12,665 nucleotides of DNA from Christensenella sp. UBA4379 (GTDB lineage Bacteria > Bacillota > Clostridia > Christensenellales > Aristaeellaceae): the NCBI GenBank assembly GCA_002391225.1, contig DGRV01000079.1, positions 1-12,665 of the forward strand. Direction: 5' to 3'. Made by a program: the position numbers and the translations under genes. The notes below the pieces were generated by a model. That model did not search any database. It had not been told where the DNA came from and worked only from the letters and a program-made list of their open reading frames with translations. Of the stretch, positions 1-7,382 are shown one piece after another (the first letter of the stretch is position 1; each line of letters opens with the position of its first letter).

Positions 1-989
1 CGGGTGGGGTTGGTATAGTAGGCGTCGGTGCGCTTCTGAATTTCCTGAAGGGCCTGTTCTTTGGTAATCAGCCCGGCCCGAAGCGGAATCAGGATCGAAT
101 AATACTCTGCCGTCCCCTCTTCGTACCAGGTGGTTTCCCCGTAGGGCACGTCGTTCAGGTGGGGCCAGTTGTGCACCATCTCATGGGCCAGGAGGTTCTG
201 CTTGTCCGGGACGGAGACCGGCTGGCGGTCGTTCCACCCGAACATGTAGCAGCGGACCAGGGCGGTGCCGCCGCTGGACTCCGTCAAATCGTGCCGCATG
301 AAGATGCGGTAAACCGGCTGATCGTCCCGGAAAAAGCCCTGCATGACGCCAAAGAGGCGGCGGGTATAGTCCGCCAGGGAGCGCACGTCAAAGGAAGGCT
401 CCGTCAGCCAGTAAAAGCCGAACTCCCCCTCCGTGATGGATTGAACCGGCCCGACGGCGTAATAGATCTGCCGCAGGCTCTCCAGGCCGTCCTCTTTTTC
501 CACATCCCCCTCGCCCCAGGCGCACACGGCGCGGCTGCCCGCGGGCAGGCGGGACAGGTCCCAGTGGAGGAAGGCGTTTCCCTTCAAGCCTAGCAGGTCG
601 ATCAGAAAGGCGATCCCCGGCCCGCTGACGCCGCCCGCTTCCCGGGCAAACTGAAAATAGGGCCCGTGCCGTCCCCGGCTCAAACGCTCGCAGGGGGACA
701 CGGTATATTCGATCACCAGCCTGCCGGCCGTGTCCTGCTCCGTCTCCCATAGGCGATAGACAATCGGATATTCCTCTACCTCCCGGACGGAGAGGGGAAG
801 CGGGCCCAGATCATCTTCCGCCCGGACGTCCCGGGGCTCCGCCCCGGGGACGGACACGGTCTCCACCTGGGCCCGGAAAAGGGGCTGGCCAGCTTTGCGG
901 GAAAGACCCTCCGCCTCCACCCGCACATGTACCAGTTCGATGCCCCGGCCGCTGTCTTCCGGCGTCACCGTCACGCGGCACAGGCTCAT
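1..989 (-). CDS. M61/M1-like gluzincin zinc metallopeptidase (N-terminal 329 residues, 3' end cut by window)
   Basis: The open frame from the ATG at 989 runs off the window without a stop. The translation begins MSLCRVTVTPEDSGRGIELV and first forms a predicted beta-rich domain (about 1-195; GNAFLHWDLSRLPAGSRAV resembles the N-terminal domain of M61 peptidases). The catalytic region has the zinc motif HEMVH (269-273) followed by NW and, in WYEEGTAEYY, the probable third zinc ligand Glu291. This is the HExxH...E gluzincin pattern of M61 and M1 aminopeptidases, with 17 residues between the second His and the Glu where M1 usually has 18. No signal peptide is seen. An aminopeptidase role would fill the one direction not obviously served by the carboxypeptidases in the operon, but endopeptidase activity is possible. 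It is the most distal gene visible and may not be the last in the operon. The family call is less sure than the zinc site. Confidence 0.82.
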   Translation of the reverse strand, partial: MSLCRVTVTPEDSGRGIELVHVRVEAEGLSRKAGQPLFRAQVETVSVPGAEPRDVRAEDDLGPLPLSVREVEEYPIVYRLWETEQDTAGRLVIEYTVSPCERLSRGRHGPYFQFAREAGGVSGPGIAFLIDLLGLKGNAFLHWDLSRLPAGSRAVCAWGEGDVEKEDGLESLRQIYYAVGPVQSITEGEFGFYWLTEPSFDVRSLADYTRRLFGVMQGFFRDDQPVYRIFMRHDLTESSGGTALVRCYMFGWNDRQPVSVPDKQNLLAHEMVHNWPHLNDVPYGETTWYEEGTAEYYSILIPLRAGLITKEQALQEIQKRTDAYYTNPT

Positions 990-1927
990 CGGACTGCCTC
1001 CTCATACACCAGCCTGGCGGCGGCGATGTCCTCCACCGCCAGGCCCAGGGCGTCGAAGAGGGTGATGTCGCTGTCCGTCTGCCGGCCGGGTGCCCGGCCC
1101 AGCAGCAGCTCCCCGATGGAACCGAGGATATGATCTTCCCCAATCAGTCCCTCCTGAAGGGGCACCAGGTATTCCCCGCTCTCCTTGCGGCAGGCCGGGG
1201 TATGGTCGGAATACAGGCGGGCGGCGGCCACCAGGTCGGAAGCGGCCTCCCGGGTCACGGGGCTGAAGGTGCCCACGGCGTTGACGTGGGTCCCGGGCCG
1301 GACCATGGCCTTCGTCAGATAAGCCTCCTTGGCCGGGGTCAGGGTGCAGATGATGTCCGCCTCCCGGACCGCCTCCTCCACGGAGGCGCAGACGGTAACG
1401 GGCAGGCCGTATTTTTCCTCCGCTTCTTTCTGGAAGCGCAGGGAGGCTTTTTCGTTTAAGTCAAAGACGCGGACCTGGTCGATGGGCCTGATCAGGCGGA
1501 TGGCCGCCAGGTGGGAGCGGGCCTGGGCCCCAGCCCCGATCAGGGCCAGGCAATGGGCGTTCTTTTTCGCCAGCAGGTCCGTCGCCACGGCGGAGACGCA
1601 GCCCGTGCGGATCTCCGTGATGGACCCCGCCTCGATCAGCCCGCTGACGGTGCAGTGCTCGCTTTCAAACAGCATCACATACCCGATGTGGGAGGGGTAT
1701 TCCGTCCCCATGTTCGGGGCGTAGGCAGCGATGACCTTGGCCCCAAAATAGTCCCCCACATAGGCGGGCATGAAGCCGAAGGCGGCCGTGTTGGGCAGCT
1801 TGCAGATCAGGCGCTGGGGCATGTCGCATTTTCCGTTCTCCAGGTCCATGAAGGCCTGCCGCATGGCGGCGACGCACTTTTCGGGGGTCAGGATTTCCCG
1901 TACCTGTTTTTCTTCGATCAAAAGCAT
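986..1927 (-). CDS. Ornithine cyclodeaminase/mu-crystallin family NAD(P)-dependent enzyme
   Basis: A 313-residue protein (MLLIEEKQVREIL start) of normal family length. The substrate domain has Lys64 in GAKVIAAYAPN, matching the conserved active-site lysine, and EIRTGCVSAVATDLLA (105-120). The Rossmann domain carries GAGAQARSHL (131-140), and Asp156 at the end of the next strand suggests NAD(H) over NADP(H). Where true ornithine cyclodeaminases have the catalytic Asp of a GGDCPGK-type loop, this protein reads AVGTFSPVTRE (217-227), with Phe221 at the aligned position. That favours the mu-crystallin/ketimine-reductase, pyrroline-2-carboxylate reductase or opine-type dehydrogenase side of the family over ornithine cyclisation. 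It overlaps the PLP gene by 10 bases, so the two may act in sequence. Substrate unknown. The ORF could start at 1945, but the ribosome binding site argues against it. Confidence 0.88.
   Translation of the reverse strand: MLLIEEKQVREILTPEKCVAAMRQAFMDLENGKCDMPQRLICKLPNTAAFGFMPAYVGDYFGAKVIAAYAPNMGTEYPSHIGYVMLFESEHCTVSGLIEAGSITEIRTGCVSAVATDLLAKKNAHCLALIGAGAQARSHLAAIRLIRPIDQVRVFDLNEKASLRFQKEAEEKYGLPVTVCASVEEAVREADIICTLTPAKEAYLTKAMVRPGTHVNAVGTFSPVTREAASDLVAAARLYSDHTPACRKESGEYLVPLQEGLIGEDHILGSIGELLLGRAPGRQTDSDITLFDALGLAVEDIAAARLVYEEAVR
997..1003 (-). promoter_or_regulatory. Ribosome binding site GAGGAGG for the M61-like metallopeptidase
   Basis: GAGGAGG lies 7 bases before the ATG at 989, inside the end of the OCD-like gene. 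It supports that start, which also forms an ATGA overlap with the OCD-like stop codon. Confidence 0.78.
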
Positions 1928-3099
1928 TGTTTCCGCTCCTTCCATGCCGTTTCAAGGTCGCTCAGGGCCTTTTTCACACAGTGCGCCGGGGACGCCACGC
2001 ACATGCGGATGAAGCCCGGCGCGCCGTAGGACGACCCCGCGTCCACGTGAAAATAAGCCTTGTGATATAAAAAGTCCAGCATTTCTTCTTCGCTGTCAAA
2101 ATAATTGTTCAGGTCGATCCACAGCACATACGCGCCTTCCCCGCCAAAGACGGCCGCCCCGGGGAAGAGCCTTGAAAAAGCCTCCCGGGCCAGGCGGATG
2201 TTTTCCTCGCACACCCGGTTGGACGCCCGCACCCAGCTGAGCCCCTCCGGGCTATAGCCGGCCAGCACGCACTCGTAGGCCAGCGGGTCCATGCTGCCGT
2301 AATGATCGCGGGTCCGCCTGTCCTCAAAGGCCTCCCGGAGAGCAGCGTCCGGAATCAGGACATTGGCGTGGTTGAGGCCCGTCAGCCCGAAAGCCTTTCC
2401 CAGGGACGAGGACACCACGGCCCGCTCCCGCGCCTCGGGCACGGAGAGCAGGCTCGGGCAGGAGCGCCCGCCATAGCAGTTGTCGGCAAAGATTTCGTCA
2501 CAGAACAGGACCGCGTCGTGCCGGGCCGCAGCGAGCGCGAGCTCGGTCAGTTCCTCTTTTTTCCAGATCTGGCCGATGGGGTTATGCGGGTTGCAGAGGA
2601 CGATAATCCGGACCCGCTCCTTCGAAAGCAGGGCCTCCAGCCGGTGAAAGTCGATTTCGTAGCGGGTGTCCCCCTGAATCAGCGGGCAGGACACCACTGG
2701 CCGATTCAGCCGGACGGCTGCCTGGGCAAAGCGGTTGTACACCGGAGGCATCACCAAAATGGCATCCTCCTCCTGGGGGCAGCAAAGGCGGATCAAACTG
2801 GCCAGGGCATGGATGGTCCCCAGGGTGGGCACGATCCAGTCCTTCTCGACGGAAACGCCCCGGCTGTTTTCAAACCACCAGCAAAGGGCGTTTTTGTACG
2901 CGCTGTCCGCGACGGTGAAGCCGTACAGGCCGTTGTCGGCCAGACGATGGACCGCATCCCGGATGACCGGCGCGGTCGGGTAATCCGGCTCCGCCCCGTC
3001 AAAGCTCACGTTGCCGTGCTCCAGCACGGCCGGGTCCGTAAACATCCGCTTCAGATTGGCCGGGCGGCGGCGGACCACGGTTTCAAAATCAAAGTTCAT
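1918..3099 (-). CDS. Fold-type-I PLP enzyme of the MalY/PatB family (aminotransferase or C-S beta-lyase)
   Basis: A 393-residue pyridoxal-phosphate enzyme opening with the MalY/PatB-like sequence NFDFETVVRRRPANLKRM. Key residues: Asn170 in NPHNPIG (170-176), Asp201 in CDEIFAD (contacts the PLP ring nitrogen), Schiff-base Lys235 in SSSLGKAFGLTGL, and Arg365 in GFIRMCVASP (binds the substrate carboxylate). Family members cleave C-S bonds of cystathionine and S-substituted cysteines or transaminate. This copy departs from MalY/PatB: the usual PMWVADMDF stretch is replaced by VSFDGAEPDY (31-40), and the lysine context is GKAFG where SKTFN is common. Substrate may therefore differ, and aminotransferase activity is as likely as lyase. 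It lies between a dipeptidase and an OCD-like reductase, which suggests it processes an amino acid released from the imported peptide. Cytosolic; the ribosome binding site is weak and translation probably coupled. Confidence 0.88.
   Translation of the reverse strand: MNFDFETVVRRRPANLKRMFTDPAVLEHGNVSFDGAEPDYPTAPVIRDAVHRLADNGLYGFTVADSAYKNALCWWFENSRGVSVEKDWIVPTLGTIHALASLIRLCCPQEEDAILVMPPVYNRFAQAAVRLNRPVVSCPLIQGDTRYEIDFHRLEALLSKERVRIIVLCNPHNPIGQIWKKEELTELALAAARHDAVLFCDEIFADNCYGGRSCPSLLSVPEARERAVVSSSLGKAFGLTGLNHANVLIPDAALREAFEDRRTRDHYGSMDPLAYECVLAGYSPEGLSWVRASNRVCEENIRLAREAFSRLFPGAAVFGGEGAYVLWIDLNNYFDSEEEMLDFLYHKAYFHVDAGSSYGAPGFIRMCVASPAHCVKKALSDLETAWKERKQCF
1936..1941 (-). promoter_or_regulatory. 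Ribosome binding site AAGGAG for the OCD/mu-crystallin-like gene
   Basis: AAGGAG is 8 bases before the ATG at 1927, within the final codons of the PLP gene. The alternative in-frame ATG at 1945 has no such site before it and would place the AAGGAG inside the gene, so 1927 is preferred. Confidence 0.8.
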
Positions 3100-4330
3100 G
3101 GCGCACCCCGCCTGCTTCCTTCTGGATCTTCCCGCCGATCATCACCAGCTGCACGTTATCGGCATGGGCGAGCACCTGGATGTCGTTCAGCGGATTGCCC
3201 TCAACCAGCACCAGGTCGGCCAGCTTCCCCGCCTCCACGGTGCCGATGTCCTTTTCCCTGCGCATCAGCTTCGCCCCGTTGACCGTGCCCGCGCGGATGG
3301 CCTCCATCGGCGAATAGCCGCAGCGGGTCAGGCTGTAAAACTCCCGGCCGATTTCGCTGAAGGGCGTGTTGGGGCTGTTGGAATAATCCGTGCCCAGGGC
3401 CACGGTGATGCCGTATTCATGGGCCATGCGGAAGGAGCGCATGGCGGCTTCCTTGACGCCCTGGGCCTTGCGCATCATGTGCGGGGGAAGGCCCTGCATG
3501 TCTGAAAGCCCGAGGGCCACGCTCAGCGTGGTCACCAGGGGGACGTTTCTTTCCTTCATGATCTGACAGCATTCCTCGTCCAGCATGACGCCGTGCTCCA
3601 CACAGCCGATGCCGGCTTTGAGGGCCGCCTTGGTGCCCGCGGTGCCGGTGCAGTGGGCGGTCACGTAGGTGTTGTGCCGCTTTGCCTCGCCGATGATGAC
3701 CTTCAATTCCTCTTCCGAAAACTCCTGGTCGTTATAATCGTCGATGGCGGAGGAGACGCCGCCGGTGGCGCAGATTTTGATGAATTCCGCCCCTTCCCGG
3801 AACTGTCGGCGGACGCCCCGGTAGCATTCCTCCGGCCCGTCCATCATGTAGCCGGTCAGGTCCTCCTCGTTGCACTGGGAAACGGGCTTATGAACGTCAA
3901 AATCGCAGTGCCCGGAGGAAATGCTCAGCACCCGGCCTCCCACCATGATGCGGGGGCCTTTGATGATGCCCTTTTCGATGGCGTCCCGTAAGGGACGGCC
4001 AAAGGCGCTCATGTCCCGCACGCCGGTGACGCCGGCGTCCACCAGGTCACTCAGGTCCCGGACGGTGGTCAACAGCAGATCATAGGGCGTATCCCCGCTG
4101 CGGTGCACGCTTTCCGCCCCGGTCAGGTGAATGTGGGCGTCGATGAAGCCCGCCATGATCGTGGCGTCCTCGCAGGTGTAGACTTCCGCGTTTTGAGTAT
4201 CCGGCGCGTCCTTCCGGGGGCCTGCGTATTGGATGCGCCCCTCCCGGACCAGCACCGCGCCGTCCTCAATGGCCGCGTCGCTCACAGAATCGATGATTCG
4301 CCCCAGCAGTACGATTTCCCTGTCCATCAT
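3089..4330 (-). CDS. Amidohydrolase-superfamily (M38-like) dipeptidase, related to Xaa-Pro dipeptidases
   Basis: A 413-residue metal-dependent TIM-barrel hydrolase of the imidazolonepropionase-like/prolidase branch. It has the full binuclear metal set: His66 and His68 in DAHIHL, a probable carboxylated Lys185 in FIKICATGG, His226 in VTAHCTG, His246 in CVEHGVM, and Asp315 in LGTDYSNSP. SGHCDF (139-144) is a further motif of this branch. The N- and C-terminal strands (VLVREGRIQYAG; LADLVLVEGNPL) form the usual small beta-sandwich. Characterised relatives (the Sgx9260 and Cc2672 groups) hydrolyse dipeptides ending in proline or in basic residues, so a C-terminal-residue dipeptidase is the best guess, in keeping with the surrounding peptidases. 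Other amide or cyclic-amide substrates cannot be excluded. No signal peptide. The stop overlaps the PLP-enzyme gene by 11 bases. Confidence 0.9.
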   Translation of the reverse strand: MMDREIVLLGRIIDSVSDAAIEDGAVLVREGRIQYAGPRKDAPDTQNAEVYTCEDATIMAGFIDAHIHLTGAESVHRSGDTPYDLLLTTVRDLSDLVDAGVTGVRDMSAFGRPLRDAIEKGIIKGPRIMVGGRVLSISSGHCDFDVHKPVSQCNEEDLTGYMMDGPEECYRGVRRQFREGAEFIKICATGGVSSAIDDYNDQEFSEEELKVIIGEAKRHNTYVTAHCTGTAGTKAALKAGIGCVEHGVMLDEECCQIMKERNVPLVTTLSVALGLSDMQGLPPHMMRKAQGVKEAAMRSFRMAHEYGITVALGTDYSNSPNTPFSEIGREFYSLTRCGYSPMEAIRAGTVNGAKLMRREKDIGTVEAGKLADLVLVEGNPLNDIQVLAHADNVQLVMIGGKIQKEAGGVRHEL

Positions 4331-5724
4331 GTTGACTCCTTTTTTCTTTCCAGCATTCCGCGCAGGTCGGAAAGGAAGGCCGCCTTCCCCTCCTCCGTAG
4401 AATAGACCCCGTGGCCCCCGGGATATTCCCGGACCGCCACACGGTCCCTCGGCAGCCCCGCGTGGGACACCAGATACCTCGTAAACCCGGCGTGGGTGCA
4501 CAGGTCGTACAGGCCGGAGGCAAACAGGACCTCCATGTCCGCCGTGCGCTCCATGCCGTCTTTCAGACATTCCAGATGGGTGCGGCGGTATTCCCCCACG
4601 TCCTCGGTGTCCATGCTGAACTGGACGTTCACGTTGATATTGCCGGTATAATACAGCCTGCCCGCCTCGATTCCCAGCTTGGGCAGCAGCAGGCCGTTCA
4701 TCACCTGCAGGGGGACGTTGTCCCCGCCCAGGAGGCGGTAGGTTTCCCCCGCCGGGGTTTTGAGCCGGGCGTCATAGAGGTCCAGGGTATAGCCCGGCAG
4801 GGATTGACGCCTGAAATCGTCAGCGGAAAGGACGCGAAGGCCGGCCTTTTTGAAATAGTCTTCCGGCATGCCCGTAAAGTAAGACAGCCGCTCCGCGCAG
4901 CGCTGCACGGCCTCCCGCCCGGCTTCGTCGCCCTCGTAGAGGGCAGGCAGGAGCTCTCTCCTCGCAAAGGCCCGGGCTTCCTCCACAAATTCCTCCTGGG
5001 TGCCGGGTTTTTTGTCCAGATGATACCAGTGGGTGGCCGCCATGGCGGGCATCATGGCCAGCGTCAGGTCCTGGCGGCACTCGTCCGTCGCCAGGCCGAT
5101 CAGGCAGACGCCCTGCACCGGAATGCCCGGCACCATGCGGCTTTCGGAATAGGGGCTTCTGCCCAGCTCGGCGATCACGCGGCAGGCCCGCACCGTCCCG
5201 TAGCTTTCCCCGGTCAGATAGACCGGGCTGTTCCAGCGGCCCCGGCGGCGCAGCCATTCGATGATCAGGAAGGCCACGCTGCGGGCGTCCCCGTCCACGG
5301 AATAATACTTCTGCGCCTTGTCCGCCTGAAGCAGGCGGGACAGGCCCACCCCAACCGGGTCCACGAACACCAGGTCGCACAGGTCCAGCAGGCAGTCGGG
5401 GTTTTCGGTGAGGCCGTATACGGGCTTTCCTTCCCCGTCCCGCTGAATCAGCCAGGGGCCGAAGCACTCCAGGTGAAGCGTGGACGTGGCGGAGCCCGGG
5501 CCCCCGTTCCACAGGAACATAACCGGCCGGTTTTCCCCCGCGTCTTTCGCCAGGTAGGAGATGGCGAACAGGGACGCTTCCGGCGTCCCGTCCGGGGCGT
5601 AGAAGACAAAATCCTCCGACACGGTCCGGAAAGCCAGGGGCTTTCCGGCGATCCGGACGCTTCCGGACGCCTCAAAGCAGCCGGGGACAAAATGCTCCGT
5701 GCTGAATGGTTCAGGGAGAGACAT
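4327..5724 (-). CDS. S10 family serine carboxypeptidase-like peptidase
   Basis: A 465-residue serine carboxypeptidase-family protein with an alpha/beta-hydrolase fold. Evidence: the hallmark oxyanion/substrate-carboxylate motif WNGGPG (72-77), FVDPVGVGLS (120-129), nucleophile Ser174 in TGESYGT, Asp407 in SGLYDLCTHAG and His438 in PGGHGVYS, so the triad is complete. Length fits bacterial S10 members. Classical S10 enzymes are secreted or vacuolar and work at acid pH; here the N-terminus (MSLPEPFSTEHFVPG) has no hydrophobic signal, so a cytosolic role is inferred. It probably complements the adjacent M14 enzyme by removing other C-terminal residues, by a metal-independent mechanism. An acyltransferase activity, known for some plant S10-like proteins, cannot be excluded. 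Its stop overlaps the amidohydrolase start as ATGA. Confidence 0.92.
   Translation of the reverse strand: MSLPEPFSTEHFVPGCFEASGSVRIAGKPLAFRTVSEDFVFYAPDGTPEASLFAISYLAKDAGENRPVMFLWNGGPGSATSTLHLECFGPWLIQRDGEGKPVYGLTENPDCLLDLCDLVFVDPVGVGLSRLLQADKAQKYYSVDGDARSVAFLIIEWLRRRGRWNSPVYLTGESYGTVRACRVIAELGRSPYSESRMVPGIPVQGVCLIGLATDECRQDLTLAMMPAMAATHWYHLDKKPGTQEEFVEEARAFARRELLPALYEGDEAGREAVQRCAERLSYFTGMPEDYFKKAGLRVLSADDFRRQSLPGYTLDLYDARLKTPAGETYRLLGGDNVPLQVMNGLLLPKLGIEAGRLYYTGNINVNVQFSMDTEDVGEYRRTHLECLKDGMERTADMEVLFASGLYDLCTHAGFTRYLVSHAGLPRDRVAVREYPGGHGVYSTEEGKAAFLSDLRGMLERKKEST
4336..4341 (-). promoter_or_regulatory. Ribosome binding site AAGGAG for the M38 amidohydrolase
   Basis: AAGGAG lies 5 bases before the ATG at 4330 and 8 bases before a second consecutive ATG at 4327. 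Either codon can be the start; the difference is one methionine. The in-frame extension to 4570 lies wholly inside the S10 gene and is rejected. Confidence 0.75.
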
Positions 5725-5726
5725 GG

Positions 5727-7382
5727 TTATTTTCCGCCTCCTTTGGGTCTGGGTACGCAGTGCACTGTGCGCGCCGCTTGGCCGCAGCGCTTGCCAGAAA
5801 CGGTGACGGTAAGGTCCGTCTCCTGTTCGATGCGCACGGTAAACATGGCCGCTTTTTTTGAAAAACCATCGATCTTTTTGATCGTCACAGGGTTGTCGCT
5901 GAGCACCTCGCAGCCCTCCAGGGTGACGATAAGATCGGTATCGAGCCCCTTCTGTTCCGCGAGATCCGTGCCGGAAGTCGGGAGGAAGCCCAGGTTTTCA
6001 ATCTCTGCCAGGATGGTTTCTATGTCCTTTTCTTCCCCTCTTTTGACGGAGCCCACGGCGATCTTCGGCATGGACTTAAGCCCTACCAGCGCCGCCTGGC
6101 AGCCCTTTTCACAGACGCCGGCCAGCAGATGTACGGGGGGATTCTGTTTGGAAAATTTCTCGCTCCAGCCGCCGATTTCCACCGTGACCCCTTCGGCCGC
6201 CTCCCGCCAATCCGGATGATCAAAGACCTTCCAGGGCGAAAAGCCCCTGCCGCCGTTTTGTTCTTCGTCCCAGCGGATCGCCGTTTCCGCTTCCCGGAGG
6301 AACTGCTCCTCCGTATCGGCAAAAAACATGCTCCAGTTCTCCGGCCTCTCCGGATCCGCCTGGAAGGGAAAATCCCACAGCTCCGTCACAAAGGCCATGA
6401 TGCCCTTTTCAAAGTATTCCCAGGCGGTGTAGCAGCCGGGGGCGATGTCCTTGGCCCCTTCGGGGAAGATGCCCTCGCATTTGTAGCCCGTCTTTTTCCG
6501 CATCGAAAGGCCCAGCCGCCGCATGGCCCCGGCGTCTGGCGCGTCCAGATGGGGGCAGAAGACCGCGGGCGAAATGTGCAGGCCCCCGTAGGTATGGAAA
6601 TTCATGTGAAAGACGATATTCGGATGGGCGCAGACGAAATCATACAGCGCCCGGACCTCCTGGTCGTGCAGGGGCTCCGGCCCGCTGGTGGGGCGCGACG
6701 GGTCCGGATAATCCTTGTTCCACTCAAAGGGGAACTGGCGGTTGGGGTCCAGGTCCTCCTGGAGGCGGGCGTCGCGCAGGGCCGCGAAATCCTCCGGCCC
6801 GCCGCGGAAAACGCCCTCCGAGACCAGGGTGTAAAAGGGTCCCTCCACATCGTCCGGCTGGCGCTCCATCATCACCCGGGGGTCCTTTTCCCAGGCCTTC
6901 CATTTCCCCGCGGGGTCCAGGATGCGCATCTGGCGGATTTCCCCGTCCCCGTCCAGGTCGCAGGGCTGGATGCCGTTTTCTTCCGGGTAATACTTTTCCG
7001 TGGAGCCCCGAAGCGTCCGGGGCGTGGTCAGGTAGATTTCCGCCGCATCCGCGTTGATCCGGGGAATGGCGTAGATGGTATACCGGTTCAAAAGGGAGGT
7101 GATCCCCTCGTCCTTCCCGTAGGCGGACAGCCACTTTTCCAGCGTGTACAGGACCGCCATCGAGGAGGCCACTTCCCCGGAATGGATGTTGCCGTCCATG
7201 AAAAACGCGGCCTTTTCCTCCGCCGCCCCGGTCTCTTTATTGCAGACCGTCAGGCACCAGATGTCCCGGCCCTCCCTGGTTTTGCCGATGCCGGACAGAG
7301 AGCAGAGCCCGGGATAGGCCCGGACAAAGCCCTGGAGGGCGGAGGCGATTTCATCGTAGCGGTAATAATGATCCATCTTCAT
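5727..7382 (-). CDS. M14 family zinc carboxypeptidase
   Basis: A 551-residue metallocarboxypeptidase-family enzyme expected to remove C-terminal residues from peptides. The catalytic domain (about 1-375) shows zinc ligands His67 and Glu70 in NIHSGE, the third ligand His263 in NFHTYGG, Asn214-Arg215 in LDPNRQFP (the pair that binds the substrate carboxylate in carboxypeptidase A), and catalytic Glu334 in FVTELWDFP. A DLDGDGEIRQMRI segment (142-154) looks like a calcium-loop insertion and recurs in bacterial M14 proteins of this subgroup. The C-terminal region (about 395-551) begins VEIGGWSEKF and is probably a beta-sandwich add-on. No signal peptide is seen, although many M14 enzymes are secreted; cytosolic action fits the upstream importer. 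It overlaps the S9 gene as ATGA and is 2 bases from the S10 gene. Preference at the substrate C-terminus is uncertain. Confidence 0.93.
   Translation of the reverse strand: MKMDHYYRYDEIASALQGFVRAYPGLCSLSGIGKTREGRDIWCLTVCNKETGAAEEKAAFFMDGNIHSGEVASSMAVLYTLEKWLSAYGKDEGITSLLNRYTIYAIPRINADAAEIYLTTPRTLRGSTEKYYPEENGIQPCDLDGDGEIRQMRILDPAGKWKAWEKDPRVMMERQPDDVEGPFYTLVSEGVFRGGPEDFAALRDARLQEDLDPNRQFPFEWNKDYPDPSRPTSGPEPLHDQEVRALYDFVCAHPNIVFHMNFHTYGGLHISPAVFCPHLDAPDAGAMRRLGLSMRKKTGYKCEGIFPEGAKDIAPGCYTAWEYFEKGIMAFVTELWDFPFQADPERPENWSMFFADTEEQFLREAETAIRWDEEQNGGRGFSPWKVFDHPDWREAAEGVTVEIGGWSEKFSKQNPPVHLLAGVCEKGCQAALVGLKSMPKIAVGSVKRGEEKDIETILAEIENLGFLPTSGTDLAEQKGLDTDLIVTLEGCEVLSDNPVTIKKIDGFSKKAAMFTVRIEQETDLTVTVSGKRCGQAARTVHCVPRPKGGGK
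5737..5744 (-). promoter_or_regulatory. Ribosome binding site AAAGGAGG for the S10 carboxypeptidase
   Basis: A near-perfect Shine-Dalgarno core within the last codons of the M14 gene, 12 bases before the ATG at 5724. The spacing is longer than optimal, but no better ATG is available and the two genes are only 2 bases apart. Confidence 0.65.

Noticed and set aside
388..750. Short minus-strand frames at 388-750 and 811-1143
   Set aside because: They are other-frame readings of the M61-like gene and of the OCD-like/M61-like junction. The frame beginning at 989 carries the HEMVH zinc motif, has a strong ribosome binding site and is open to the window edge.
4331..4570. 80-residue N-terminal extension of the M38 amidohydrolase
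   Set aside because: It lies entirely within the S10 gene in another frame, is Gly/Arg-rich without domain features, and AAGGAG directly precedes the consecutive ATGs at 4330 and 4327, where homology begins.
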